DNA of 64,000 nt from a bacterium (GTDB taxonomy: Bacteria; Vulcanimicrobiota; Vulcanimicrobiia; Vulcanimicrobiales; Vulcanimicrobiaceae): positions 62,001 to 126,000 of the forward strand of contig JAJZED010000003.1 in NCBI GenBank assembly GCA_021805775.1, given 5' to 3'. Under the pieces are notes generated by a model that was given only the letters and a program-made list of their open reading frames with translations, was not told the origin of the DNA and did not search any database. Position 1 is the first letter of the stretch. The number at the start of each line of letters is the position of its first letter. Made by a program: the position numbers and the translations under genes. This document shows, piece by piece, positions 1 through 9,068 of the stretch.

Positions 1-1814
1 TGCGCTTGACGTAAGATACGTTCGAGCTCACCCGGCCAAACCGGCGCCTGCGCGTAGCGGCACTCCGCTGCGGCGCCGAGCCGCTGCAATTCTCCGGGCC
101 AGATCGACGGAACGCCCCAATAATAATCGAGGCCGACAAAATCGAGCGTGCCGATGCATTCGCGCGGACAGAGAAACTCAGGGAGTTGCCCGAGCATCGC
201 GAGGTTCCACCAATTCGTACCGACGAGCGTGCCGAACATCGCGAGCGTGCGACGCCACTTATCGAAAATTTGCAGCCAGGAACGCGTTGCCGTAAGGCGA
301 TCGCTCTGACCGAGCACGACGAACTCGATATTCGGGGAATCGCTTTGCAACACTTCACGTGCGATCGCTTTTGCGAGATCGATCTCGAGGCCGCTATATC
401 CCCCGCGGCCGTCGGCTTCGCAGAGCCCCGGCACGCCGGGATGAATACCGATGCGCATCCGCCCGCGTTTTCGGATCTGCACGACGGAGGCTCCGACTTC
501 GCGCTTCGGGTCGGGCGGCGCCACGGTAGCGTTCCGCCCGACATGGCTCAGGGTCGCGCGCCCATGCGCGTGCGGCAAATCCGGGTGCTGCGAACGCAGC
601 GTCGCCACGGCGCGGTCGACCGCGTCGAGGAGTGCGTGATGCCCGGGCGGCACGGCGACGGCGTAATGGCGTGCGTATCCCGGAAGCAGCGTCACCGTAA
701 GCTCACCGTTTGCATGCGGAGCGACCAAGGCTTGGTCGCTGTAAAGCAGCGCGATAGTCCCCGCTCGAAGCGCTGCGAGCGCCGCGTTCATATCGGCGAA
801 ATACAGCACGGTCGCGTCGGGGAAGCGCGCGCCGACGCTCTCCGAGGCCTCGGAGCTCTTCAACACACCGACCGTTACCTTCCAATTCGCAAGCGACGCG
901 GGAATCGTCGTGGTTTTCACGTGCAGCGCGGCAGCGTGCGTCGCGAAATACGGCTCCGAGAAAAGCACCCGCTCCATACGTGCGTGCGTGATCGCAATTT
1001 GCGCGACCGAACAATCGACGCGTCCGTTTTCGACGATTCCGGCCTGCACGATGCGCGATGCATGCTTGCGTATCTCTTCGGGTGATTTGGCGTGCGTCGC
1101 GCTGCGATCGACCAGTTTCTGTAACCAACGCGGAAGCCCGAGAACCAGCGGGTTCGCGCCGACTTTTGCGGTGGGGACGATCGCGCGAATCGCCGCGCGC
1201 GTGCGGGAATGCGCGAGCAACAGGTTGGGAATGAGGCGCAACACCGCGTCCATCTGCTCCTCGGGAATCGTATCGGGCGGCTGCCCCGGCGGCATTGGGT
1301 AAGCACGCATCCAAAAGCCCTTGATAAATCCATAGACGAGTTGATTCGGCTCGTTGACGCTTACGTAGTAATCGATGAGATCGCCAAGCCGTCGCGCCAC
1401 CTGCTCTGCGTAGCGCGCCATACGATCGGGGAAGCCTTTGTCGAGCAATCCCGCGCCGCCGCCGGCCGCCTGCACGTGCAGCGGCCAGGTGTTGTGATGG
1501 ATCGTAACGACCGCTTGCATGCCGGCTGCGCGCAGATACTCCAGCAACTCGCGATAGTGCGCGAATGCCTCCTCGCTCCACACTCCGGGTTCGGGCTCGA
1601 GGCGCGCCCAGGAGAGCGAGAGGCGGAAGATCGTGCAACCGAGCCCTTTGGCGAGATCGATATCTTCGCGATAGCGATTCCAGAAATCGGTCGCTTTTCC
1701 GCGCTCGGTGAGCCCGCGCGAGCGCTCCCAGAGATCGCGAATATCGTCGTTGCCGTCGTAGGCCTCACATTGATGGTCGGCCGTCGCAACGCCGAAGTGC
1801 ATGATCTCGCTCAT
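1..1814 (-). CDS. Family 1 glycoside hydrolase with inserted, permuted substrate-binding-protein domain (3' end off window)
   Basis: The reading frame opens at ATG 1814 and has no stop down to base 1, so the C-terminus lies outside the window. The first ~200 residues match GH1 beta-glycosidases: FGVATADHQCE near the start, a W-rich barrel segment (FRLSLSWARLEPEPG) and the acid/base motif NEPNQ. Near the window edge GH1 returns with DFVGLDYYWG. Between them, residues ~245-500, lies a family 3 solute-binding-protein domain: DCSVAQIAIT, FSEPYF and ALLDAVDRAV come first, and the usual N-terminal piece (RMRIGIHPGVPG, YSGLEIDLAKAIA) comes after, the reverse of normal order. The GH1 nucleophile motif is not seen and should lie beyond base 1. 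GH1 enzymes hydrolyse beta-glycosides; whether this one is catalytic, or uses the insert to sense a ligand, is unknown. No signal peptide, so probably cytoplasmic. Confidence 0.8.
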   Translation of the reverse strand, partial: MSEIMHFGVATADHQCEAYDGNDDIRDLWERSRGLTERGKATDFWNRYREDIDLAKGLGCTIFRLSLSWARLEPEPGVWSEEAFAHYRELLEYLRAAGMQAVVTIHHNTWPLHVQAAGGGAGLLDKGFPDRMARYAEQVARRLGDLIDYYVSVNEPNQLVYGFIKGFWMRAYPMPPGQPPDTIPEEQMDAVLRLIPNLLLAHSRTRAAIRAIVPTAKVGANPLVLGLPRWLQKLVDRSATHAKSPEEIRKHASRIVQAGIVENGRVDCSVAQIAITHARMERVLFSEPYFATHAAALHVKTTTIPASLANWKVTVGVLKSSEASESVGARFPDATVLYFADMNAALAALRAGTIALLYSDQALVAPHANGELTVTLLPGYARHYAVAVPPGHHALLDAVDRAVATLRSQHPDLPHAHGRATLSHVGRNATVAPPDPKREVGASVVQIRKRGRMRIGIHPGVPGLCEADGRGGYSGLEIDLAKAIAREVLQSDSPNIEFVVLGQSDRLTATRSWLQIFDKWRRTLAMFGTLVGTNWWNLAMLGQLPEFLCPRECIGTLDFVGLDYYWGVPSIWPGELQRLGAAAECRYAQAPVWPGELERILRQA

Positions 1815-1890
1815 GCGCGCACCTTCGCCGCAGGCGGGAGAGCTCCGCCGCCGTAGGCGCGAGGATGCGTCGAGCCGAAGCGAGCCCGGC

Positions 1891-2622
1891 ATGAGATTCA
1901 CCAATAAAACCTGCATCGTCACCGGTGGCGGCTCGGGAATCGGACTGGCCGCTTGCTTGCAATTCGCCCGCGAGGGCGCGCGCGTTGCGGTCGCCGATCT
2001 GCACGTCGAAGCGGCGCAGCAGACCGTCGCCACGATCGTCGCCGCGGGCGGAACGGCGCTCGCACTCGCCGTCGATGTCGGCAACTCCGCGCAAGTGCAA
2101 GATGTAATCGCGAAGACGGTTGCCGCCTATGGACCGATCGACGCCATCGTCAACGACGCCGCGATGATGACGTTCACGCCGATCGTCGATATCGCCGAAG
2201 CGGATTTCTTTCACGTCATTACGACGAATTTAGGATCGGTCTTTTACTTCTGTAAGTACGGCATACCGCACATGAACGACGGCGGCGCGATCGTCAATTT
2301 AAGTTCGGTGCACGCGCACGCGACTACCGCAAACGTCGTTCCGTATGCATCGTCGAAAGGTGCCATCGAGGCGTTTACGCGCGGGCTCAGCATCGAACTC
2401 ACCGCGCGCAAGATTCGCGTGAATGCAGTCGCTCCGGGAGCGGTCGATACGCCGATGCTCTGGAATAACCCGAACGTGAAGAGCGGCGCCGAGAAGGTCA
2501 CCGGCGCAATCGGCAAGCCCGAAGATCTCGCCGCCGCGATCTGTTTTCTCGCATCGAGCGATGCGGCATTCGTTAACGGCACGACGCTCGTCGTCGACGG
2601 CGGACGCCTCGCGAAGCTGTGA
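1891..2622 (+). CDS. Short-chain dehydrogenase/reductase (SDR)
   Basis: A 243-residue classical SDR. Visible are the Rossmann glycine motif TGGGSGIG at residues 11-18, an acidic residue after beta-2 (ADLHVE, D36) that suggests NAD preference, VNDAA in place of NNAG at ~88-92, and the Ser139-Tyr152-Lys156 catalytic set (NLSS, PYASSK). The C-terminal NGTTLVVDGG is typical of the glucose dehydrogenase / 3-oxoacyl reductase branch. The frame is open back to 1801, but the homologous protein begins at ATG 1891. It is transcribed divergently from the GH1 gene, with 76 bases between starts, so the two may share a control region and a carbohydrate-related role. The substrate cannot be told from sequence. 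Confidence 0.85.
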   Translation: MRFTNKTCIVTGGGSGIGLAACLQFAREGARVAVADLHVEAAQQTVATIVAAGGTALALAVDVGNSAQVQDVIAKTVAAYGPIDAIVNDAAMMTFTPIVDIAEADFFHVITTNLGSVFYFCKYGIPHMNDGGAIVNLSSVHAHATTANVVPYASSKGAIEAFTRGLSIELTARKIRVNAVAPGAVDTPMLWNNPNVKSGAEKVTGAIGKPEDLAAAICFLASSDAAFVNGTTLVVDGGRLAKL

Positions 2623-2646
2623 AGGCGAGGCGCTCCTCGGGGATGC

Positions 2647-5600
2647 CTACCCCTGGAGCGCCTCGGCGATAACGCGTTCCTGTTCGACGGCGTGCGCGCC
2701 GGGGTAACCCTCCGACGGGCTCGCGCGGTACGGGCGCCCGACGTAATCGATCTCCAGCGGACGTTCGAGCCGTTCGAGGAGACGCCGCCGCACGTACGCA
2801 CGCGCGCCCATGTTTTTCGGCTCTTCTTGCACCCAGACCAAGCGTTTGAGTTTGGGATAGGTCGCAAGCAGCGCGTTCATCTCCGCGCCCGGCATCGGCG
2901 AGAGCAACTCGATGCGCACGATCGCCGTCTTGCTGCGGTCGGCGTACTGCGGTGCCGCGACGAGATCGTGATAGATTTTACCGGTGCAGAGCACGATGCG
3001 CTCGATCTTCGATTTATCGGTGACGCTGGGATCGTCGATCACCGGTTGGAACGAGCTGGTCGCCATCTGGTCGATCTCGCCGTACGCGGCTTCGAGACGG
3101 AGCAACGATTTCGGCGTCATTACGACCAGCGGCACCGGATTCGGCGAACCCGCCTGCAAGCGCAGTAGATGGAAGTGATTTCCGGCCGTCGATGGATAGG
3201 CGACGCGGAGATTTCCTTCGGCGGCGAGTTGCAAGAAACGCTCCAAGCGCGCGCTGGAATGTTCGGGGCCCATGCCTTCGTAACCGTGCGGTAAGAGCAT
3301 CGTGAGGCGCGAGGTCTGCCCCCACTTCGCCTGGCCGGCGGCAATAAATTGATCGATGATGATCTCGGCACCGTTGACGAAATCGCCGAATTGCGCTTCC
3401 CACAACACGAGCGCTTTCGGCAACGTCACCGCGTAGCCGTATTCGAAACCGAGGCAGGCGTACTCCGAGAGCGGGCTATTGTGAATCTCGAATGAAGCCT
3501 TCGCATCGGCGAGGTGCGCGAGCGGAACGAACGTTGCATTCGTCGCAACATCGTGTAGCGCCGCATGACGGTGGCTGAACGTGCCGCGCCCGGTATCCTG
3601 CCCGGTAATGCGGATCGGCACGCCCGAGGTTACCAATGACGCGAACGCCAGCGCCTCGGCCATGCCCCAATCGACGAGGCCTTTCTCGGCAATGAGCGCG
3701 CGGCGGCGCTGGAATTGCGCGATGAGTTTTTTGTTGACCGTGAAGTCGGCGGGGACGCGGACGACCTCTTCGCTCCACGCGAGCAGCTTTTTGCGATCGA
3801 TCGGCTGCAAGGTAACCGTCTCGATCGGCGTCGCCTGGCCGATTTTTTCGATAAGGCTCTTGCCGCCGTCGGCCTTGACGCGCGCGTTCGCGCTTTGCAA
3901 CGCCGCCGTCGCCTGTTCGATCATTTCATTAGCGCGTTCGGCCGTAATGATTCCCTGCGCGACAAGTTTATTGGCGAAGAGTTCGCGCGCGGTGGGATGG
4001 CTCTTAATTTTGTCGTAGAGCAGCGGCTGCGTGTACGCCGGCTCGTCCTGTTCGTTGTGGCCGAAACGGCGGTAACCGATGAGATCGATAATGACGTCGC
4101 GTTTGAACTGGCGTCGGAAATCGACCGCTAAGCGCACCGCGTCGATGCAGGCATCGACGTCGTCGGCATTGACGTGAACGATCGGGACGTCGAAGCCCTT
4201 CGCGAGATCGGAGGCGTAACGCGTCGAACGATCGTCGTGCGGATCGGTGGTGAAACCGACCTGGTTGTTGGCGATGATATGAACCGTGCCGTCGGTGGTG
4301 TACCCGGCGAGCGACTGCAGATTGAAGACTTCGGAGATGATGCCTTGCCCGGTAAAGGCGGCGTCGCCGTGAATGAGAATCGGCACCGCGCGATTGCCGT
4401 CGCGACCCGGGGCACCGGCGGCGTGATCGCTCTGAAGCGCACGCGCCGAGCCTTCAACGACCGGATCGACCGCTTCGAGGTGGCTCGGGTTGTGAGCGAG
4501 GATGACGGTTATCTCGCGCCCATCGTGCGCGCGGTAGATGCCGGTCGCGCCTTGGTGGTACTTCACGTCGCCGGTGACATCGTCGTCGCCGACCTCACCG
4601 CGTAGGTGCGCCGCTTCGAACTCGCCGAGCAATTCGTCGTAAGGAAGATTGACGACGTGCGCGATCACGTTGAGGCGACCGCGATGCGCCATGCCGAGCA
4701 CGGCGTTGCCGACGCCTTCGGCTGCGAAGCGTTCGAGCATCTCTTCGAGCATCGGGACCATCGCGTCGAGCCCTTCGCCCGAGAAGGTCTTCTGTCCGAG
4801 GTACGTTTTGCGCAAGTAGCGTTCGAAGGTTTCACCGCGCGTCAAGCGCTCCAACAATTGCTGTTGATGCTCGCGCGAAAGCGGCGTGCGGTGCGAACCG
4901 GTCTCGATCGCGTCGCGCATCCAACGGCGCTGTTCGCGATTGGAGATGTGTTCGAACTCGTAGGCAAGCGAGGAGCTGTAGGTTTCGCGCAGGTGCGGCA
5001 GCACCTCGGCGAGCGTGTTCCCGGGCACCTTCACGCGCAACACGCTTGCCGGAATTGCGTTCTGCATCGCATGCGTGAGCCCGTAGGTCGCGGGATCGAG
5101 CGATTCGTCGCCGGGCGGAGTCGAGCCGAGCGGATCGAGATTCGCAGCGAGGTGGCCGTGCGTGCGGTATGCCGCGACGATCGCCGCAGCGGCGGCGACA
5201 CCGCGCATCATTTCGTCCGAGGGAGCTCCCGAAGAAGCACTTGCAATCGGCACCGGCGCCTTGGCACCGAGCTGCGGCGCCGGGCCCGCGACGAGCGCGA
5301 GCGTCGCAAACGCGCGTTCGTAGAACTCGCTCTCGCCTTGCAGCAAGCGATCGATGCGGCGCAAGAATTCACCGGACTGCGCGCCTTGAATGACGCGGTG
5401 ATCGTAGGTGTTCGTCATCTGCATGACTTTACCGATCCCGAGGCTGCGCAACGTCGTTTCGTCAACGTTGGTGAAGCCGGCCGGGTAGCCGATCGCTCCG
5501 GTAGCGAGAATCGAGCCTTGCCCCGCCATCAAACGCGGAATCGAGGCGACGGTGCCGATGCCGCCGGGGTTGGTAAGCGTAAGGCTCGCGCCGGTTAGAT

Positions 5601-6867
5601 CGTCGGCGACGAGTTTATTTTCGCGCGCTTTCGCGACGAGCGCATCGTACGCCGAGACGAAGCCGGCGAAATCGAGTTTATCAGCGTTCTTGATGACCGG
5701 CACGACGAGGAAACGCGTGCCGTCTTTGCGTTCGCTGTCGACGGCGAGCCCGAGGTGGACGCCCGGTTCGACGCGCGTCGGCTTCCCGTTCTCGCTGCGG
5801 AAACTGTAGGTAACGAAGGGCATCTCGCTTGCCGCCTGCACGATCGCAAACGCGATGAGATGCGTGAACGAGATTTTCTCGTTGCGTTTCGCGGCTTTGA
5901 TTGCGGCATTGAGTTCGCGACGGCGCGCGTCGAGCACGTCGACGCCGAGTGTGCGGAATGAAGTTGCGGTCGGAATGCTGAGGCTCTGCTCCATGTAACC
6001 GACGAGCGCGGCGGCCGGCCCTTGCAGCGGCGTGCGCTTGACATCGGCGGCGAGCGGCGGCTGCGGGGCGCCTTTGCTCGCGGCGGCGCTACGCGCGCTG
6101 CCGTTGCGAATCGCGGCGGCGATATCGTTGCGCAACACCATGCCGTCGGGGCCGGTGCCGGGAACGGAGTGGAGATCGAGTTCGAGTTTGCGCGCGATGC
6201 GTTGCGCTTGGTGCGAAGCGACGAGCGCGCCACTGCGCGCGGGCGCAGCAACGGGTACGGCGCTTGCCGCGGGTTTTGCAGCGGGCGCGGATTTCGCGGG
6301 AGCTGACGATACGGCGGCGTTCTCATCGAGTTGCATCAGCACCGCGCCGACGGCGAGCGTTTGCCCCTCGGCGACCAGAATCTCGGTGACGACTCCGGCG
6401 GCGGGTGCGGGCACTTCGACATCGACCTTGTCGGTCGTGACATCGACGAGTGGGTCGCCTGCGGCGACGGCATCGCCGACTTTTACGCGCACCTCGACAA
6501 CCGAGCCCTCGGTCACCGATTCGCCCATCTCCGGCAACGTGACGTCAACGATCTTTGGTGGGCCGACGGGGGCAGCGGGCGCAGCGGCCTTCGCAGCGCC
6601 ATTACCGGCGGCGGCCTTCGCGGAGGTATCGATCTCGGCGAGCAGGGCGCCGACGGCGATGCTCTCCCCCTCGTCCCCGTGGAGGCTCGTGATGACCCCG
6701 GAGGCGGGCGCCGGCACTTCGACGTCCACCTTATCGGTGGTGACGTCCACGAGCGGTTCGCCCTGAGCAATGAAATCGCCGACGCGCTTGCGCCACTCGA
6801 CGATGGAACCCTCGGCGACCGACTCGCCCATCTCCGGGAGGGTCACCTGCACCAAGGTGTCAGCCAC
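2647..6867 (-). CDS. kgd: 2-oxoglutarate dehydrogenase fusion: two lipoyl domains + E2 succinyltransferase + E1
   Basis: A 1406-residue multienzyme protein of the TCA cycle. Two lipoyl domains come first, each with the lipoylation motif TTDKVDV (Lys46 and about Lys153), joined by Ala/Pro-rich linkers. A peripheral-subunit-binding segment follows (~215-255), then an E2 acyltransferase core with the active-site stretch YDHRVIQGAQSG near 490, and from ~560 to the end a thiamine-diphosphate E1 with HRGRLNVIAHV near 725. E2-core plus E1 in one chain is known from mycobacterial Kgd/SucA. That protein lacks its own lipoyl domains, which this one has. GTG start at 6867. No E3 (dihydrolipoamide dehydrogenase) is next to it, so E3 must come from elsewhere. 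It would convert 2-oxoglutarate and CoA to succinyl-CoA; E1 alone could give succinic semialdehyde. Confidence 0.92.
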   Translation of the reverse strand: MADTLVQVTLPEMGESVAEGSIVEWRKRVGDFIAQGEPLVDVTTDKVDVEVPAPASGVITSLHGDEGESIAVGALLAEIDTSAKAAAGNGAAKAAAPAAPVGPPKIVDVTLPEMGESVTEGSVVEVRVKVGDAVAAGDPLVDVTTDKVDVEVPAPAAGVVTEILVAEGQTLAVGAVLMQLDENAAVSSAPAKSAPAAKPAASAVPVAAPARSGALVASHQAQRIARKLELDLHSVPGTGPDGMVLRNDIAAAIRNGSARSAAASKGAPQPPLAADVKRTPLQGPAAALVGYMEQSLSIPTATSFRTLGVDVLDARRRELNAAIKAAKRNEKISFTHLIAFAIVQAASEMPFVTYSFRSENGKPTRVEPGVHLGLAVDSERKDGTRFLVVPVIKNADKLDFAGFVSAYDALVAKARENKLVADDLTGASLTLTNPGGIGTVASIPRLMAGQGSILATGAIGYPAGFTNVDETTLRSLGIGKVMQMTNTYDHRVIQGAQSGEFLRRIDRLLQGESEFYERAFATLALVAGPAPQLGAKAPVPIASASSGAPSDEMMRGVAAAAAIVAAYRTHGHLAANLDPLGSTPPGDESLDPATYGLTHAMQNAIPASVLRVKVPGNTLAEVLPHLRETYSSSLAYEFEHISNREQRRWMRDAIETGSHRTPLSREHQQQLLERLTRGETFERYLRKTYLGQKTFSGEGLDAMVPMLEEMLERFAAEGVGNAVLGMAHRGRLNVIAHVVNLPYDELLGEFEAAHLRGEVGDDDVTGDVKYHQGATGIYRAHDGREITVILAHNPSHLEAVDPVVEGSARALQSDHAAGAPGRDGNRAVPILIHGDAAFTGQGIISEVFNLQSLAGYTTDGTVHIIANNQVGFTTDPHDDRSTRYASDLAKGFDVPIVHVNADDVDACIDAVRLAVDFRRQFKRDVIIDLIGYRRFGHNEQDEPAYTQPLLYDKIKSHPTARELFANKLVAQGIITAERANEMIEQATAALQSANARVKADGGKSLIEKIGQATPIETVTLQPIDRKKLLAWSEEVVRVPADFTVNKKLIAQFQRRRALIAEKGLVDWGMAEALAFASLVTSGVPIRITGQDTGRGTFSHRHAALHDVATNATFVPLAHLADAKASFEIHNSPLSEYACLGFEYGYAVTLPKALVLWEAQFGDFVNGAEIIIDQFIAAGQAKWGQTSRLTMLLPHGYEGMGPEHSSARLERFLQLAAEGNLRVAYPSTAGNHFHLLRLQAGSPNPVPLVVMTPKSLLRLEAAYGEIDQMATSSFQPVIDDPSVTDKSKIERIVLCTGKIYHDLVAAPQYADRSKTAIVRIELLSPMPGAEMNALLATYPKLKRLVWVQEEPKNMGARAYVRRRLLERLERPLEIDYVGRPYRASPSEGYPGAHAVEQERVIAEALQG

Positions 6868-7037
6868 GTTGTCGATTCTCCGTCTTTCCTGCGTATTAAA
6901 GCGATGAACCGTAGTTATACGGGCCCGCGTCGCGCGAACCCCTCGATTCTACCGCTCGGCGAGGCGGAAGCCTACGACCCAAGCCACGGGGAGCGCGGGA
7001 AGGAGCGCTCGCCCGTTCCCCCGCAACCGCGGGAACG

Positions 7038-8858
7038 ATGGAATTGCTGCGCTTCGAGGATCTCGAGTGTCGCTACGGGGCGCGCGACGTGTTCGCGGGG
7101 CTCGGCGGCGTGCTGCGCGACGGCGAGCGCATCGCCTTGGTCGGCCCGAACGGGGCCGGGAAATCCTCGCTGCTCCGCATGCTTGCCGGGGTCGACGCGC
7201 CCGACGGCGGCCGGATCGTGCGCGCCCGCAATGCGCGCATGGGCTATCTCGCGCAATCCGTCGCCGACGAAACCGAGGCGACGCTGCAAGAGCTCGTCGA
7301 TGCCGCACTCGCGCGCGTCGCCGACGACGAATACGATCGCAAGCGTAAGCTGCTGCGCACGATGCTCGCCGCGTTCGGCTTCGCACCCGAAGAATACGCG
7401 CGCCCGTTGCGCGAGTTTTCCGGCGGGCAACGCTCGAAAGGAGCGCTCGCGCATCTGCTCATCGACGAGCCCGATTACCTGATTCTCGACGAACCGACGA
7501 ACCATCTCGATATCGGAACGGTACGCTGGTTGGAGAATACCATCTCGGCCGATAAGCGGGCCTATATCATCGTTTCGCACGATCGCTATTTCATCGATCG
7601 CGTTGCAACGCAAATTTGGGAGCTCGACCGCGGCACCCTGTACGTTTATCCCCCGGCATCCCGCGCATATACGTCCTTTCTCGAGGCGCGCGAGGTGCGG
7701 CGCGAGAACGAACGCCGCGCCTACGAAACCTATATTGCCGAACGCGATAAGCGGCGCGCGACGATTGCCGGCCTACGCGCAACGCATACGTCGTCGGATT
7801 ACAAACAGGTGCGCAGCCGCGAACGCCAGCTCGCGCGGACCGAAGCCGAAATCGCAGCGCCGGAGCCGCCGCCCGAAGCCGCACGCATTAACGTAGCGCT
7901 CGCGGCGCACCGCCGCGTTACCGGAGGCTTCGCGTTCGAACTCAGCGGGCTCACGAAAGGTTATGCCGCGCCGCTTTTTAGCGAACTCGCGATCGACGTG
8001 CAACAAGGCGAACGTATCGCTATCGTCGGCCCCAACGGCGCCGGGAAATCGACCTTGCTCTCGATACTCGCCGGCGAACGTACTCCCGATGCCGGAACGC
8101 TGCGTTACAATCCCGCGGCGCGCATCGCCTATTTCGCGCAGAACGCACAGGAACAACTCGACCCCGATGCAAGCGCGATCGACGCGGTACTCTCGGTCGG
8201 CAGCGTTCCTCCCGAACGCGCGCGCGGATTGCTCGGCCGCATCGGCATCTCCGGCGAGATGCAAGAACGCCCGGTGCGCTCGTTCTCCGGCGGCGAACGC
8301 CGGCGTATCATGCTCGCGCGTTTGATGGCGCAAAATGCCGACGTGCTGCTCCTCGACGAACCGACGAACGATCTCGATATCGCCAGCCGCGAAGCGCTCG
8401 AATCGGTGCTCGACGAGTATCCCGGCACGTTGGTCGTCGTTTCGCACGACCGTTACTTACTCGCCCGCCTCGCCGAACGCGTGCTCTGGATCGAGAACGG
8501 GCGATGGGGCGTTCTCGAAAGCTACGACGCCTACGAACGCTTCGTCGGCGAGCGCGGAGATCGCCCGACGAATGCCGCGACCGAGCCGGAGCGCCCGAAG
8601 GCAACGCGCCTGACGCCGCTCAAAGTACGGTCGAAGCTCACGACGCAGATCGCCTCGGTCGAACGGGAAATCGAATCGCTCGAAGCGCGCAAGGCGCAGA
8701 TCGATGAGCTCTTCGCGCAACCCGATCTCTACGAAGATCGCGAACGCGTCAAGGCCTTACAGGCGGAGGTCGAAAGCATCGCCGTCCGTCACGATAGTGC
8801 GCTCGTGCGCTGGGAGGAGTTCCACGCACAACTCGAAGCGACCAACGCCGCCGAATAA
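7038..8858 (+). CDS. ABC-F family ATPase, Uup/EttA-like
   Basis: A 606-residue soluble protein with two ABC ATPase domains and no membrane segments. Domain 1 has Walker A GPNGAGKSS (36-44) and signature FSGGQRSK; domain 2 has VGPNGAGKST (~330) and FSGGERRR. Both have LDEPTN(H/D)LDI Walker B and SHDRY switch motifs. The charged linker between the domains (~230-270) and the C-terminal coiled coil (~525-600, rich in E/R/A) are the usual ABC-F layout. Members act on ribosomes as translation factors or antibiotic-protection proteins; Uup-type members with this C-terminal coiled coil also bind DNA or ribosomes. Divergent from the oxoglutarate dehydrogenase gene. The subfamily is not assigned. Confidence 0.9.
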   Translation: MELLRFEDLECRYGARDVFAGLGGVLRDGERIALVGPNGAGKSSLLRMLAGVDAPDGGRIVRARNARMGYLAQSVADETEATLQELVDAALARVADDEYDRKRKLLRTMLAAFGFAPEEYARPLREFSGGQRSKGALAHLLIDEPDYLILDEPTNHLDIGTVRWLENTISADKRAYIIVSHDRYFIDRVATQIWELDRGTLYVYPPASRAYTSFLEAREVRRENERRAYETYIAERDKRRATIAGLRATHTSSDYKQVRSRERQLARTEAEIAAPEPPPEAARINVALAAHRRVTGGFAFELSGLTKGYAAPLFSELAIDVQQGERIAIVGPNGAGKSTLLSILAGERTPDAGTLRYNPAARIAYFAQNAQEQLDPDASAIDAVLSVGSVPPERARGLLGRIGISGEMQERPVRSFSGGERRRIMLARLMAQNADVLLLDEPTNDLDIASREALESVLDEYPGTLVVVSHDRYLLARLAERVLWIENGRWGVLESYDAYERFVGERGDRPTNAATEPERPKATRLTPLKVRSKLTTQIASVEREIESLEARKAQIDELFAQPDLYEDRERVKALQAEVESIAVRHDSALVRWEEFHAQLEATNAAE

Positions 8859-8860
8859 AC

Positions 8861-9036
8861 GCGCTCTCACGCCGCGTCGATTGCGCTCTCACGCCGAGTC
8901 GATTGCGCTCTCACGCCGCGTCGATTGCGCTCTCACGCCGAGTCGATTGCGCTCTCACGCCGCGTCGATTGCGCTCTCACGCCGAGTCGATTGCGCTCTC
9001 ACGCCGAGTCGATTGCGCTCTCACGCCGAGTAGATT
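8861..9036 (+). repeat. Eight tandem copies of a 22-bp unit
   Basis: The unit GCGCTCTCACGCCGMGTCGATT starts at 8861, 8883, 8905, 8927, 8949, 8971, 8993 and 9015 with no spacer. M runs C,A,C,A,C,A,A,A along the array, so pairs of units were probably copied together; the last copy has TAGATT. It fills the gap between convergent genes (ABC-F end 8858, membrane protein end 9069) and is followed by GCGAAGCAATCGTATCGAGG, which recurs in the 11.0-kb block. ORF-like readings here are repeat translations. Confidence 0.95.
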
Positions 9037-9068
9037 GCGAAGCAATCGTATCGAGGCGCCGCCGTTGG

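Noticed and set aside
4606-5598. Forward open frame of 330 codons
   Set aside because: Lies wholly opposite the oxoglutarate dehydrogenase fusion and is Arg-rich, as GC-rich shadows are.
8861-9036. Possible CRISPR array
   Set aside because: Repeat units abut with no unique spacers, and there are no cas genes; it is a simple tandem array.
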